Below, piece after piece: positions 21,564-30,162 of a DNA stretch of 37,761 nt (position 1 is its first letter; each line of letters opens with the position of its first letter). Source of the stretch: Bacillota bacterium (GTDB lineage Bacteria; Bacillota; Clostridia; Peptostreptococcales; Anaerovoracaceae). The stretch spans positions 1 to 37,761 of the forward strand of contig JAFPZZ010000009.1 of NCBI GenBank assembly GCA_017417045.1. Reading direction: 5' to 3'. Made by a program: the position numbers and the translations under genes. Under the pieces are notes generated by a model that had not been told where the DNA came from, ran no database searches, and saw only the letters and a list, made by a program, of their open reading frames with translations.

Positions 21564-22451
21564 CTATAATTCCGTGACCGAGGCCCCTGTCCTGTCGACC
21601 TGGACCCTCTTGACCTCCCACTTCGCCTCGAGCCCTGAAACGGCCTCCGCCATCTTCTTTCCGTAGTCCGGGCCGCCTCCTATCGAGAGCAGCACGCTTC
21701 CGGAGCCGCTTATGACCAGCCCGTAGGCGCCGTTTTCGATGGCCTTCTCCCTGATGGTATCGAAGTCGGCTATAAGCTGCTTTCTGTAGGGCTGGTGTAT
21801 CCTGTCGTCGAGCCCCACGCTGAGGAGCTCGGGCGAGGCGTTCTCGAGTCCCTTCAGGAGCATGGGAAGGCGTGAGAGCGAGTATACCGCGTTGTCCGTC
21901 GGTATCTCGGGCGGCATGAGCGCCCTGGCCTTCCATGTGGATACCGGGAAATCCGGGATGAAGAGCGTATAGTTCAGATACGCCGAGATATCGTAGCCCG
22001 CGTGCCACACGCGGTCGCCGCTCTTGGATGAGGCCACGAGCCCTCCGAATATGGCGGGAGCCGCGTTGTCGGGGTGACCCTCGAGCTTGGTAGCCAGCCT
22101 AAGGATCTCATCCTTGCTGAGCCTTCCGCCGTGCAGGGCGTTGGCCGCTATGAGCCCCGCGACCGTCATTGCGGCGCTGGAGCCGAGGCCCCTGGACTCG
22201 GGTATATCGGACTCTATATCTATAGAAAGGCCGCTGGGCATATACTCTCCGAGATAGCCCATGGCGTAGCTGTAGGCCACGTACGCGAGGTTCTTCTCGT
22301 CGCGGTATTCCTCGGAGCAGCCGCTTATGCGCAGCCCCTCCCCGCCCTCCTCAAAGGTGAGCCTGCAGTTTATGTCCCAGGCGCAGCCGAGGGTATCGAA
22401 GCCCGGACCGAGATTTGCCGAAGTCGCCGGCACCTTTACCATGATCTTCAT
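21564..22451 (-). CDS. thrB: homoserine kinase
   Basis: A 295-residue GHMP kinase that phosphorylates homoserine to O-phosphohomoserine, the substrate of threonine synthase. The ATP-binding motif PESRGLGSSAAM is at 84-95, after the start motif VPATSANLGPGFDTLG, and the third GHMP motif appears as LVISGSGSVLLSIGG near 235-249. Length is normal for the family. It lies ten bases after thrC in the same orientation and is followed at ten bases by the ACT gene, so thrC-thrB-ACT form an operon. Confidence 0.95.
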   Translation of the reverse strand: MKIMVKVPATSANLGPGFDTLGCAWDINCRLTFEEGGEGLRISGCSEEYRDEKNLAYVAYSYAMGYLGEYMPSGLSIDIESDIPESRGLGSSAAMTVAGLIAANALHGGRLSKDEILRLATKLEGHPDNAAPAIFGGLVASSKSGDRVWHAGYDISAYLNYTLFIPDFPVSTWKARALMPPEIPTDNAVYSLSRLPMLLKGLENASPELLSVGLDDRIHQPYRKQLIADFDTIREKAIENGAYGLVISGSGSVLLSIGGGPDYGKKMAEAVSGLEAKWEVKRVQVDRTGASVTEL

Positions 22452-22460
22452 TTTGTGTCT

Positions 22461-23891
22461 CTATATCCTTTCCTTCACGTACTCCGTGATCCTGTCTTTT
22501 ATTATAACATCTCTGTGAAGAAGCGGAAGGGCCTCGAGCCCCGCAAGGGCTGCCGGGACGCTCTTCCCGGTGCATATGGCCAGAGCCTTCATAGCGTCGA
22601 AGCCCGACTCTGGGACAAGCTGTCCCAGAGCCTCAAGTATGGCGGGTGCGAATTTGAAGGCAGAGGCGGTCGAGAGCACCACGTCCGCTGGCCTGCTGCA
22701 GGCCGCCGCGACCGCAGTATGGGTGTCCATGAGATAGCGGTACTCGTTCCAGCAGGAGGCTATGATCTCCCCCGCGCGACTGTCGTCCGCGCTTCCGAAG
22801 TCGAAATCCGCCCTGATCTTCGCCATGACGTCCTCCGGAACGGTATAGAAGCCGTCCTCTGAGAGGCTCTTCATAGCCTTCCTCACGAAGGCGTCGTCCA
22901 TGCCCGAGGCGTAGAATATCAATCTCTCGAGATTGCTCGAAACCAGTATGTCCATGGAGGGGGAATCCGTGAGTATGAGCTCCCGCCTCCTGTCGTAGGT
23001 CCCCGTTTCAAAGAAGTCCGTGAGCACCCTGTTCTCGTTGGAGGCGCAGCGAAGCCTGGCGACGGGAAGTCCCATCTGCTTAGCGAGCCAGCCCGCGAAG
23101 ATGTCTCCGAAATTGCCCGTGGGAACGGTAAAGGATACCTCGTCCCCGTAAGCTATCTCCCCTCGCTCCAGCAGCCTTCCGTAGGCGTAGAAGTAATACG
23201 CGACCTGTGGCGCGAGTCGTCCCACGTTTATGGAGTTCGCGCTGGAGAGTATCACCTCGTCCGTCTTTATCTCCTCGAAGGCCCTCTTGACCCCGCCCTG
23301 AGCGTCGTCGAAATTGCCCTCTATGGCGCAGACATAGACGTTGGTGCCCGCCTGGGTCTGCATCTGGGCCTTCTGGACCTTGCTGACCCCGTTCTCGGGA
23401 TAGAAGACTATGATCTTAGTACCGGGGACGTCCGCGAAGCCCGCAAGGGCGGCCTTCCCCGTGTCCCCGCTGGTCGCGGTGAGTATGACCGTCTCCCTCG
23501 TCTCGCCGTTTAGGGCGCAGGAAGCGGTGATGAGCCTCGGGAGCACGCAGAGCGCCATGTCCTTGAAGGCGCAGGTGGGCCCGTGATAGAGCTCTAAGAA
23601 GAAGCGCTCGCCGACCTTCTCGAGGGCGACCCTCTCGCTGCTGTCGAACTTGTCTCCGTAGCCCTCGCTCACGCAGGAGCGTATGCTGTCGAGCCCGAGA
23701 TCGGGCAGGAGCTTATAGAGCAGCCTCGAGGCCATCTCGTCATAGCCGAGGCTTAGGTAGTCCTCGGCGCTGAAGTCCGCGGAAGGGATCGCTTCGGGAA
23801 CGAAGAGTCCGCCGTCATCCGCGAGACCCTTCAGTATAGCCTGTGAGGGGCTGACAAAGCAGTTTTTGTCTCTTGTGCTTATGTATCTCAT
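22461..23891 (-). CDS. thrC: threonine synthase
   Basis: A 476-residue PLP enzyme that converts O-phosphohomoserine to threonine. The PLP lysine is Lys110 in HGPTCAFKDMAL, and the phosphate-binding loop is ATSGDTGKAALAGF. The N-terminus MRYISTRDKN matches the long bacterial class of threonine synthases. The start codon at 23891 has no Shine-Dalgarno. Instead a perfect extended -10 (TGGTATAAT) stands seven bases before it, so the message is probably leaderless. thrB follows after ten bases. Confidence 0.95.
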   Translation of the reverse strand: MRYISTRDKNCFVSPSQAILKGLADDGGLFVPEAIPSADFSAEDYLSLGYDEMASRLLYKLLPDLGLDSIRSCVSEGYGDKFDSSERVALEKVGERFFLELYHGPTCAFKDMALCVLPRLITASCALNGETRETVILTATSGDTGKAALAGFADVPGTKIIVFYPENGVSKVQKAQMQTQAGTNVYVCAIEGNFDDAQGGVKRAFEEIKTDEVILSSANSINVGRLAPQVAYYFYAYGRLLERGEIAYGDEVSFTVPTGNFGDIFAGWLAKQMGLPVARLRCASNENRVLTDFFETGTYDRRRELILTDSPSMDILVSSNLERLIFYASGMDDAFVRKAMKSLSEDGFYTVPEDVMAKIRADFDFGSADDSRAGEIIASCWNEYRYLMDTHTAVAAACSRPADVVLSTASAFKFAPAILEALGQLVPESGFDAMKALAICTGKSVPAALAGLEALPLLHRDVIIKDRITEYVKERI

Positions 23892-23898
23892 ACCGATG

Positions 23899-23907
23899 AT
23901 TATACCA
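23899..23907 (-). promoter_or_regulatory. extended -10 promoter placed for a leaderless thrC message
   Basis: On the minus strand TGGTATAAT ends seven bases before the thrC ATG. Transcription would start at or next to the A of the start codon. No -35 of quality is found. The 166-base gap to asd also contains two hairpins (TGCGGAG / CTCCGCA, 23927-23952, and a larger one around 23986-24020). Confidence 0.6.
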
Positions 23908-24057
23908 CTTTTAATATCATTTAGAATGCGGAGCCGTATCAGCAGCTCCGCAGCGGGAAAAATGACGCTTTATATACAGCAGCGAGCCTGGGGAAGACGC
24001 TGCGAAGCAGAGTAGCTGTCCCCGAGCGCTGCGCAGGGGCGCGGGCGAAAGCCCTCG

Positions 24058-25062
24058 CTATATCAGCAGCTCGGCTATCTGGATGGCGTTGGTGGCCGCG
24101 CCCTTTCTGATCTGGTCGCCGCAGCACCAGAGCGCTATGCCGTTGTCGAGGGCGAGGTCTCTTCTGAGCCTTCCCACGAATACCGTATCCTGGTCGCTGG
24201 TGTCGAGAGGCATGGGATAGATCTCGTTCGCCGGGTCGTCCACGAGCTTCACGCCGGGAGCGTTCGCGAGAGCGGCCGCGGCTGCCTCGAGGCTGACCTC
24301 CTCCTCGGTCTCTATGGAAATGCTTATGGAATGAGACCTGAAGACCGGCACGCGAACGCAGGTGCAGCTGACCTTGACGTCCGGCATGTGCAGTATCTTG
24401 CGTCCCTCGTTCTGGAGCTTCATCTCCTCGGAAGAATAGCCGTTGTCCTTCATCCCCCCGATCTTAGGGATCAGGTTGAAGGCGATCTGATGCGCGAAGG
24501 CCTTGTGCTCAGCCAGGGCAGACTCGTCTCCTGCCCCGTAGGCGCGGGCCTGGGCCTCGAGCTCCCTGAGCCCTCCTATGCCGGCCCCGGATACAGCCTG
24601 ATAGCTGGACGCTATGATGCGCTTTGCAGGTGATAGCTTCAGTATGGGGTTCATCGCCACCGCGGCGATTATGGTGACGCAGTTGGGATTGGCTATGATG
24701 CCGCTGTGCCACTTGACGTCCTCCGCGTTGACCTCGGGGACTACCAGCGGGACCTCGGGGAAGAGCCTGAACGCGCTCGAATTGTCCACGAACACGGCTC
24801 CCGCCTTTTTGATGAACGGCGCCATCTCCTCGGCTATGTCGTTCTCGGCCGCGCCGAGGACTATATCCACGCCCTTGAAGGCGCTCTCTTCGGCCTTCCT
24901 AATGGTCACCTTGCTGCCGGCGAAGTCTATCTGCTTTCCGGCGCTCCTCTCGCTGGCGAGAGGGATGAGCTCCGAGATCGGGAATTTCCTCTCTGCGAGG
25001 ACCTTGAGCATCTCGTTTCCTACGGCGCCCGTAGCGCCGAGCACTGCTACCTTGTATGCCAT
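24058..25062 (-). CDS. asd: aspartate-semialdehyde dehydrogenase
   Basis: A 334-residue enzyme reducing aspartyl phosphate to aspartate semialdehyde with NADPH, the branch point to lysine, threonine and methionine. The nucleotide loop GATGAVGNEML is at 9-19, the catalytic cysteine is Cys128 in IANPNCVT, and the substrate-binding histidine motif appears in RVPVFRSHS. It starts three bases after the aspartate kinase stop, an obvious operon partner. A GAGAGG-type site precedes the ATG. Confidence 0.95.
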   Translation of the reverse strand: MAYKVAVLGATGAVGNEMLKVLAERKFPISELIPLASERSAGKQIDFAGSKVTIRKAEESAFKGVDIVLGAAENDIAEEMAPFIKKAGAVFVDNSSAFRLFPEVPLVVPEVNAEDVKWHSGIIANPNCVTIIAAVAMNPILKLSPAKRIIASSYQAVSGAGIGGLRELEAQARAYGAGDESALAEHKAFAHQIAFNLIPKIGGMKDNGYSSEEMKLQNEGRKILHMPDVKVSCTCVRVPVFRSHSISISIETEEEVSLEAAAAALANAPGVKLVDDPANEIYPMPLDTSDQDTVFVGRLRRDLALDNGIALWCCGDQIRKGAATNAIQIAELLI

Positions 25063-25065
25063 GAT

Positions 25066-26400
25066 CTAACCTCTCTGCGTAAAGCTGTTGTACAGTATCC
25101 TTATTGTCGTTTCGAAATCGGCGTCCGCCACGCCCATCAGTATGGTGAGCTCCTCGGCGCCCTGAGCTATCATCCTGATGTTGACCTTGTTCTCGCCCAG
25201 CGCCGCGAATATCCTGCCGGAGATGCCCGGCCTGAAGACCATCCTGCGGCTGACGCAGGCGACGAGGGAGATGCCCTCCGACACCTTTACCGTGCTGCGC
25301 CCGCAGATCTCCTCGATCTCGGACACGAGAGCATAGATATGTGGCTTAAGCGCCTCGCCCTGCGCTATCACGGAGAAAGCGTCGACCCCAGAGCTCAGAT
25401 GGTCTATCCTCACGCCGTACTTTTCGAAGAGCTTCAGGACCTCCCTGAAGACGCCCATCTTCTGGCCTATGTTCTCGTAGCTGACGTCCAGTATGGTGTA
25501 GCCCTTGCGGCCGGTGACGCCGGTGATGTAGAAGGCGTCATCCTCGGACTCGAAGCTCTCGGCGATGAAGGTGCCCTGGGCCTCTGGATCGTTGGTGTTC
25601 CTTATATTGACGGGGATGCCGGCTTCCCTGACCGGGAATACGGCCGCCTCGTGCAGCACCTTGGCGCCCATGTAGGTGAGCTCCCTGAGCTCGTCGTAGG
25701 TTATCTGGGGTATGGGATAGGGATCCTTGACTATACCGGGGTCCGCCATAAGTATGCCGGGGACGTCGGTCCAGTTCTCGTAGACGTCGGCGTCCAGCGC
25801 CGCCGCTAGCAGGGCTCCCGTGATGTCCGAGCCGCCTCTGTTCATGAGGGCCAGCTTGCCGTCCGGCATGGTCCCGAAGAAGCCCGGGACTACTATGCGG
25901 CCGCAGGAGGAGTTGAAGGCAAGCCTGAGAGCTTCATAGGTCTTTTCCTTGTCTATCTCCCCGTCGTATCCGAAGAACACGGTGCCGTAGGAGTCTACGA
26001 AATCATATCCCAGCAGCGAGGCCATGAGCTTGGCGGAGAGGTATTCTCCCCTTGAGACCAGATAATCCTCGCCCATTCCGGCTTCGATGTTCTGCCTTAT
26101 CTGAGCGAACTCGCCCGCAACGTCGAGGCTCAGGCCGAGGCCCGACGCTATCTCCAGGTAGCGGCTCTCTATGAGGCTTAGCACCGCCTCGTAATCGACG
26201 CCGTATTTCACGTGCGCGTAGCAGAGATAGAGAAGATCGGTGATCTTGTTGTCCTTCGAGAAGCGCTTGCCGGGGGCGCTGACGACCACAGCCCTTCTCG
26301 CCGCGTCCTTTTCGATTATATCTTCAACTTTTTTGAACTGGGCGGCGTCCGCTAGCGAGCTGCCGCCGAATTTTACTACCTTAAGCATATATCCGATCAT
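25066..26400 (-). CDS. lysC: aspartate kinase
   Basis: A 444-residue monofunctional aspartate kinase, first step of the aspartate family pathway. The kinase signature VVKFGGSSLAD is at about 8-18, the RGGSDITG phosphate motif is near 190, and two C-terminal ACT domains (from about 310: ILDVSYENIGQKMGVF; and 385: ACVSRRMVFRPGISGRIFAAL) provide feedback control. The first ATG overlaps the hom stop by four bases (ATGA); a second ATG four codons in (MLKVVKF) is the more typical family N-terminus. Neither has a strong Shine-Dalgarno, suggesting coupling to hom. Confidence 0.93.
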   Translation of the reverse strand: MIGYMLKVVKFGGSSLADAAQFKKVEDIIEKDAARRAVVVSAPGKRFSKDNKITDLLYLCYAHVKYGVDYEAVLSLIESRYLEIASGLGLSLDVAGEFAQIRQNIEAGMGEDYLVSRGEYLSAKLMASLLGYDFVDSYGTVFFGYDGEIDKEKTYEALRLAFNSSCGRIVVPGFFGTMPDGKLALMNRGGSDITGALLAAALDADVYENWTDVPGILMADPGIVKDPYPIPQITYDELRELTYMGAKVLHEAAVFPVREAGIPVNIRNTNDPEAQGTFIAESFESEDDAFYITGVTGRKGYTILDVSYENIGQKMGVFREVLKLFEKYGVRIDHLSSGVDAFSVIAQGEALKPHIYALVSEIEEICGRSTVKVSEGISLVACVSRRMVFRPGISGRIFAALGENKVNIRMIAQGAEELTILMGVADADFETTIRILYNSFTQRG

Positions 26401-27533
26401 TCCGCGAGCGAAGCGGCGAAGATCTTTCCTCCTTTTTCAATGATGGCTGAGGCCGCGCTGTGAAGCGCGCTCACGCTGACTGGTTCGGTGATAACGCCGC
26501 TTCCCGCGCGTCTTTCCGCAGAGAATCCAATGCCGTCTATATCGCCTCTTAAGTAATAGCGGCGCAGCACCTCGTCGGTGCCATTTACGATGTCCTTCTG
26601 ACAGTTGACGCGGTCGAAGATGCATCTTCCCTGCGCTATGTCTATGATGTCCAGCGCGACGTTGCAGCCTGTAGGGCCGCGGCCCGCGCCGGGACCTCTG
26701 AAGCTGAGCTTGCCGTATTTTTCGGATTCCAGGGAGATGAGGTTCCCGGCGCCCGGGAGCGCCCATTCGGCGCTGCCGGCGGCGTAGAGCATGGGCTCTA
26801 CGTAGGCCGCGGCCCCGCTCTCCGTGCGCTCCGCCCTTCCGGTGAGCCTGCATATGAGCCCGAGCTTTCGGAAGTTCTCGACGTCCTCCATCGTGATGAA
26901 CCTTATGCCCAGAGCCGGGACCGTCTCGGGATCGAGGAATCCGTCGAAGGCGAGATCCGCTGATATAGCGATCTTGGCCCTCACGTCTATGCCGTCGATA
27001 TCCGCCGAAGGGTCGGCTTCCGCGAAGCCCAGGGCCTGAGCTTCTCTGAGCACGTCGCCGAAATCCCTGCCGCCGCTCTGCATCTCGTCGAGGATGAAAT
27101 TGGTCGTGCCGTTCATCACTCCGCCGAGGCCCGTTATATCGTCGGCCTCGCCGCATCTGATGAGATTGGGCAGCCAGGGTATGCCGCCTCCAGCCGCCGC
27201 GGAGAAGGCTATGCTTAGGCCCTTCTCCCTCGCTATGGAGACGAGCTCCCTGAGGTACCTGGATATCATCTGCTTGTTCGAGCTGACGACGCTCTTGCCG
27301 CTCTCAAGGCTCGCCTTGAGATAGGAATGCGCCGGCTCGTAGCCTCCTATGCACTCCGCGGCAATGCTGATAGAATCATCCGCGAGCACGTCGTTTATAT
27401 CTGTTGTGAAGCGGTCTCCGAGCTCGGGCATAGTGCCTATGCCCAGCACCCTCGCCACCTCTATTCCGCTCTTTTCGAGCGCCTCAGCGGCGCCTCTTCC
27501 TACGGTCCCGTATCCGTACAATGCTGCCTTCAA
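26397..27533 (-). CDS. hom: homoserine dehydrogenase, short form without ACT domain
   Basis: A 378-residue enzyme reducing aspartate semialdehyde to homoserine. The NAD(P) motif is GYGTVGRGAAEAL (about 7-19); SSNKQMI, AAAGGGIPWLPNLI and GGVMNGTTNFIL are conserved family motifs, and the catalytic aspartate/lysine region ADPSADIDGIDVRAK is intact. The usual C-terminal ACT domain of Bacillota Hom (about 70 residues) is missing; the protein ends soon after the catalytic domain. The start is taken as TTG at 27533, preceded by AAGAGGAAAGAC; the longer in-frame reading upstream has no binding site and crosses the promoter. First gene of hom-lysC-asd. Confidence 0.9.
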   Translation of the reverse strand: MKAALYGYGTVGRGAAEALEKSGIEVARVLGIGTMPELGDRFTTDINDVLADDSISIAAECIGGYEPAHSYLKASLESGKSVVSSNKQMISRYLRELVSIAREKGLSIAFSAAAGGGIPWLPNLIRCGEADDITGLGGVMNGTTNFILDEMQSGGRDFGDVLREAQALGFAEADPSADIDGIDVRAKIAISADLAFDGFLDPETVPALGIRFITMEDVENFRKLGLICRLTGRAERTESGAAAYVEPMLYAAGSAEWALPGAGNLISLESEKYGKLSFRGPGAGRGPTGCNVALDIIDIAQGRCIFDRVNCQKDIVNGTDEVLRRYYLRGDIDGIGFSAERRAGSGVITEPVSVSALHSAASAIIEKGGKIFAASLAE

Positions 27534-27613
27534 GTCTTTCCTCTTTTCTCTTTTACCCGCCCTCCCCCGATCGCACAGGGAAGCGCGTGTATTTAAAATA
27601 AAGACATTTGTAT

Positions 27614-27642
27614 ATAATATACGCACAATATTAGCACGACAA
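27614..27642 (-). promoter_or_regulatory. promoter of the hom-lysC-asd operon
   Basis: On the minus strand: -35 TTGTCG (27642-27637), 17 bases, -10 TATTAT (27619-27614). The leader to hom is about 75 bases. A four-codon frame (ATG at 27607, reading MSLF then stop) begins almost exactly at the predicted start point; I give it no function. No T-box or known riboswitch pattern is visible. Confidence 0.6.
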
Positions 27643-27704
27643 AAGAGCGAAATCAAGCAGATCCCGCTCCTTTTATATCGAAAATATCCCTGTATCTCAG
27701 CAAA

Positions 27705-27757
27705 AAAACAGATATGCCGGCAGCTTCGCGCTTTCCGCTTCGCGCTTTCCGGCATAT
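27705..27757 (-). terminator. terminator of the polymerase operon with an internal tandem repeat
   Basis: On the minus strand a nine-base stem (ATATGCCGG / CCGGCATAT, 27757-27749 with 27720-27712) is followed by CTGTTTTTTT. The long loop contains two perfect tandem copies of the 14-mer CTTCGCGCTTTCCG (plus strand 27724-27737 and 27738-27751). It ends the YolD-like / Y-polymerase transcript. Confidence 0.75.
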
Positions 27758-27784
27758 TAAAAACGTCCTTATATGTTGTCTAGC

Positions 27785-28003
27785 TCATATATCGTCGAGC
27801 TCCTCGTAATTATCCCTCAGGTAATCCTCTGTCACGCGCCTGGCCGTTCCCTCCATGGCGTCGTCCAGTCCTGTGAGCGCCGCGAAGGGCGCGAACTGCG
27901 CGGCCCTGTCTATCCTCGGCATCCTGGGATGCCTGTCGGAATCGTGATGCGGAAGATCTATGATATCCGAATATATCTCCGCCGCCGTCTTTTTCTCTGC
28001 CAT
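27785..28003 (-). CDS. YolD-like small protein, partner of Y-family polymerase
   Basis: A 72-residue acidic protein containing IDLPHHDSDRHPRM and DRAAQFAPFAALTG, the signature of the small proteins found directly after UmuC-like polymerases in Bacillota (YolD-like family). Members are thought to act like UmuD in controlling the polymerase; this is known of the family only by context. I place the start at the ATG at 28003 because GAGGG lies eight bases upstream; a GTG at 28018 overlapping the polymerase stop (GTGA) would add five residues. Confidence 0.82.
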   Translation of the reverse strand: MAEKKTAAEIYSDIIDLPHHDSDRHPRMPRIDRAAQFAPFAALTGLDDAMEGTARRVTEDYLRDNYEELDDI

Positions 28004-28014
28004 AGCATAGTCCC

Positions 28015-29574
28015 TCACCTTCTGTGTCCGCCTATCTGCTCGTTCCTGTCCTTCGCGGTGGCGCGCTCAAGCATATTTGAGCCCTTGAGTATGGCGTTCT
28101 TGCCATAGCGCTCCTTGATCTCGAGCAGGGTCTTCTGTATGCGCCTCTCGCCATCTTCGTCTACGTCTGTGTCAGCGGGCTCTTCCGCCAGGGAGAACAG
28201 ATCCATCTGCTCCCCGTCGGCTGCTATCTCCGCCGCCGCCTCGCCCTCCGGGCGCACATGGTTCGCGACCACGTACATGCGCCTTACGGTCAGAGCGGGA
28301 TCGACTATCCTGTCGTAGATCTTCATCACGGCCTCGCAGATCAGAGCTCCCGAGGCGGTCCGCTTTCCGAGGTTAAGGCTTCCGTGCACCCCCTTGGGAA
28401 CGAGCCTTCCGTAATAGTCCCTTTCCGCCGGCCCCTTGTAGCGCCTGCGCCTTTCGGGATCGTCGAGGTTCTCCCTGTCGTATCCCACGCTGAGCACCAT
28501 CTGGTCCGTGTCCAGTCCCTTGGAGACCAGGTCGAGGGCCAACAGGTCGCTCATCTCCCAGACCACGAGCCTGGCGTCCTCGAAGCTGTAGGGCTCGTGG
28601 AGCACCTGGCCGGAGCTAAGGCTGTTCGACTCCGTCCTGTAGGACTTTATATCCTTCATAGTGCAGGGCTCCCAGCCCCACGCGTGGTCTATCAGAAGCT
28701 CCGCGTTGATGCCGAAGAGCCTGTAGAGCAGCTCCTCGCTGTGGAAATCGCCCCTCCTGCCGACCGAGCAGCGCGCGACGTCTCCCATGGTGTATATGCC
28801 GTGCGCAGCGAGCTTTTTGGCGTAGCCCCTGCCTATGCGCCAGAAATCAGTTATAGGCCTGTGATCCCACAGTAGCTCGCGGTAGCTCCTCTCGTCGAGC
28901 TCCGCCATCCTGACGCCGTTCTCGTCCGGCTCGCTGTGCTTCGCAACTATATCCATCGCGATCTTGGCCAGATACATGTTGCTTCCAATGCCTGCGGTCG
29001 CAGTTATTCCGGTCTCGGAGAGGACGTCGTTTATCATCCTCGAGGCGAGCTCCCTGGCGGTGATCCCATAGGTCGCAAGATAATCCGTCGCGTCTATGAA
29101 GACCTCGTCTATCGAATAAACGTGCAGATCCTCAGCCGAAACGTATTTGAGATATATGCTCACTATGCGGGTGCTGTATTCCATATAGTAGGCCATGCGC
29201 GGGACGGCCACTATGTAATCCAGAGCAAGCGAGGGATCCGCCTTGAGGTCGGGATCGTGGAACGAGGAGCCCTTGAGCTCCCTTCCGGGAGCCTCGCTGC
29301 GCCTCAGGGCGTTGACCTCCTTCACCTTCTCGACGACCTCGAAGAGCCTCGCCCTGCCGGACACCCCGTAGGATTTGAGCGACGGAGACACCGCGAGGCA
29401 TATGGTCTTTTCTGTGCGCGAAGGATCAGCCACCACGAGGTTCGTGCGCAGAGGATCGAGCCCTCTCTCGACGCATTCCACGGAGGCGTAGAAGGATTTA
29501 AGGTCTATTGCTATATAGCTTTTTCCATTACCTGCCGCGCTCAGCTTCATCCTCCTCGGAGCTCTCGCAAACAA
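28015..29574 (-). CDS. Y-family translesion DNA polymerase (UmuC-like)
   Basis: A 519-residue error-prone DNA polymerase. The palm catalytic residues are visible in IAIDLKSFYASVECV (Asp24) and YSIDEVFID (Asp156, Glu157). Helix-hairpin-helix and little-finger regions follow (WRIGRGYAKKLAAHGIYTMGD, then the basic YKGPAERDYYGR part). A beta-clamp binding motif QMDLFSL stands near residue 467. The longest reading uses TTG at 29574 with GAGAGGAG at good spacing; the alternative ATG at 29550 has AGGAGG directly abutting it, which is too close. It overlaps or abuts the YolD-like gene, and a LexA-like box lies upstream, so SOS control is likely. Confidence 0.92.
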   Translation of the reverse strand: MFARAPRRMKLSAAGNGKSYIAIDLKSFYASVECVERGLDPLRTNLVVADPSRTEKTICLAVSPSLKSYGVSGRARLFEVVEKVKEVNALRRSEAPGRELKGSSFHDPDLKADPSLALDYIVAVPRMAYYMEYSTRIVSIYLKYVSAEDLHVYSIDEVFIDATDYLATYGITARELASRMINDVLSETGITATAGIGSNMYLAKIAMDIVAKHSEPDENGVRMAELDERSYRELLWDHRPITDFWRIGRGYAKKLAAHGIYTMGDVARCSVGRRGDFHSEELLYRLFGINAELLIDHAWGWEPCTMKDIKSYRTESNSLSSGQVLHEPYSFEDARLVVWEMSDLLALDLVSKGLDTDQMVLSVGYDRENLDDPERRRRYKGPAERDYYGRLVPKGVHGSLNLGKRTASGALICEAVMKIYDRIVDPALTVRRMYVVANHVRPEGEAAAEIAADGEQMDLFSLAEEPADTDVDEDGERRIQKTLLEIKERYGKNAILKGSNMLERATAKDRNEQIGGHRR

Positions 29575-29593
29575 ACGGCTCCTCTCTGTCTAT

Positions 29594-29602
29594 ATCATAA
29601 CA
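29594..29602 (-). promoter_or_regulatory. extended -10 of the polymerase promoter
   Basis: TGTTATGAT on the minus strand, about 20 bases before the TTG start; a good -35 is not apparent. The LexA-like site lies about 20-30 bases upstream of it, near the expected -35. Confidence 0.45.
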
Positions 29603-29622
29603 GAAAAGAGCCGCAAAAATGT

Positions 29623-29634
29623 GTACAAATGTTC
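29623..29634. promoter_or_regulatory. LexA (SOS box)-like site
   Basis: On the minus strand GAACATTTGTAC, compared with the Gram-positive SOS box core GAAC-N4-GTTC: one half-site is perfect and the other has one mismatch. Its place near the -35 of a translesion polymerase gene supports repression by LexA. The lexA gene is not in the window. Confidence 0.5.
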
Positions 29635-29649
29635 TTTTTTGTCGAGCCT

Positions 29650-30162
29650 TCAGCGCCCGGTCTTGAGCCTGTCCATCAGCTTCATCAGAGGAGCAAAGAG
29701 CACGGCCGTCATGACTCCGTTGGAGATCCCGTGTATGAGGTCAAAGCTTAGCCCGGCGAGCCAGAATGCCAGAGCGGCCTTGGGCCCTGATACTATCAGG
29801 GTCACGACCGAGCATAGCGCCCCGAAGGCGAAACCGTGCAGAGCCGCGAAGCAGCCCCAGAACACCGGGGAACGCTCGCTCCTGAAGGGCAGCGCCGTGA
29901 GCACCTGCAGGGGCCATATCCAAAGGTAGGAGATATTCCAGAGGCCGAAGCCGTATATCGCTATCTCCGCGACGGAAAAGATGAACACCGGATAGAGTGC
30001 GTTCCTGCCATATACGCTGGCGCAGATTATTATCAGCAGGGTCACGGGATGTACGTTGGGGATGGACCTCAAGACCTCCTTGCCCGCTATCATGAGCGCG
30101 CAAAAGAGAGCCAGCTGAGCCAGCTCTCCCGTGCTTATCTTTTTCTTATCAGTATCCTTCAT
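29650..30162 (-). CDS. ECF transporter S component (substrate-binding membrane subunit)
   Basis: A 170-residue membrane protein with about five to six hydrophobic segments, typical of the S component of energy-coupling factor vitamin transporters. The N-terminal helix motif LAQLALFCALMIAGKEVLR and FWLAGLSFDLIHGISN near the end fit this family. The A and T components are not in the window, as usual for group II ECF systems. It overlaps the upstream DUF4430 gene by 14 bases. DUF4430 resembles the C-terminal domain of transcobalamin, so cobalamin or a cobinamide-like cofactor is a reasonable substrate guess. Confidence 0.82.
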   Translation of the reverse strand: MKDTDKKKISTGELAQLALFCALMIAGKEVLRSIPNVHPVTLLIIICASVYGRNALYPVFIFSVAEIAIYGFGLWNISYLWIWPLQVLTALPFRSERSPVFWGCFAALHGFAFGALCSVVTLIVSGPKAALAFWLAGLSFDLIHGISNGVMTAVLFAPLMKLMDRLKTGR

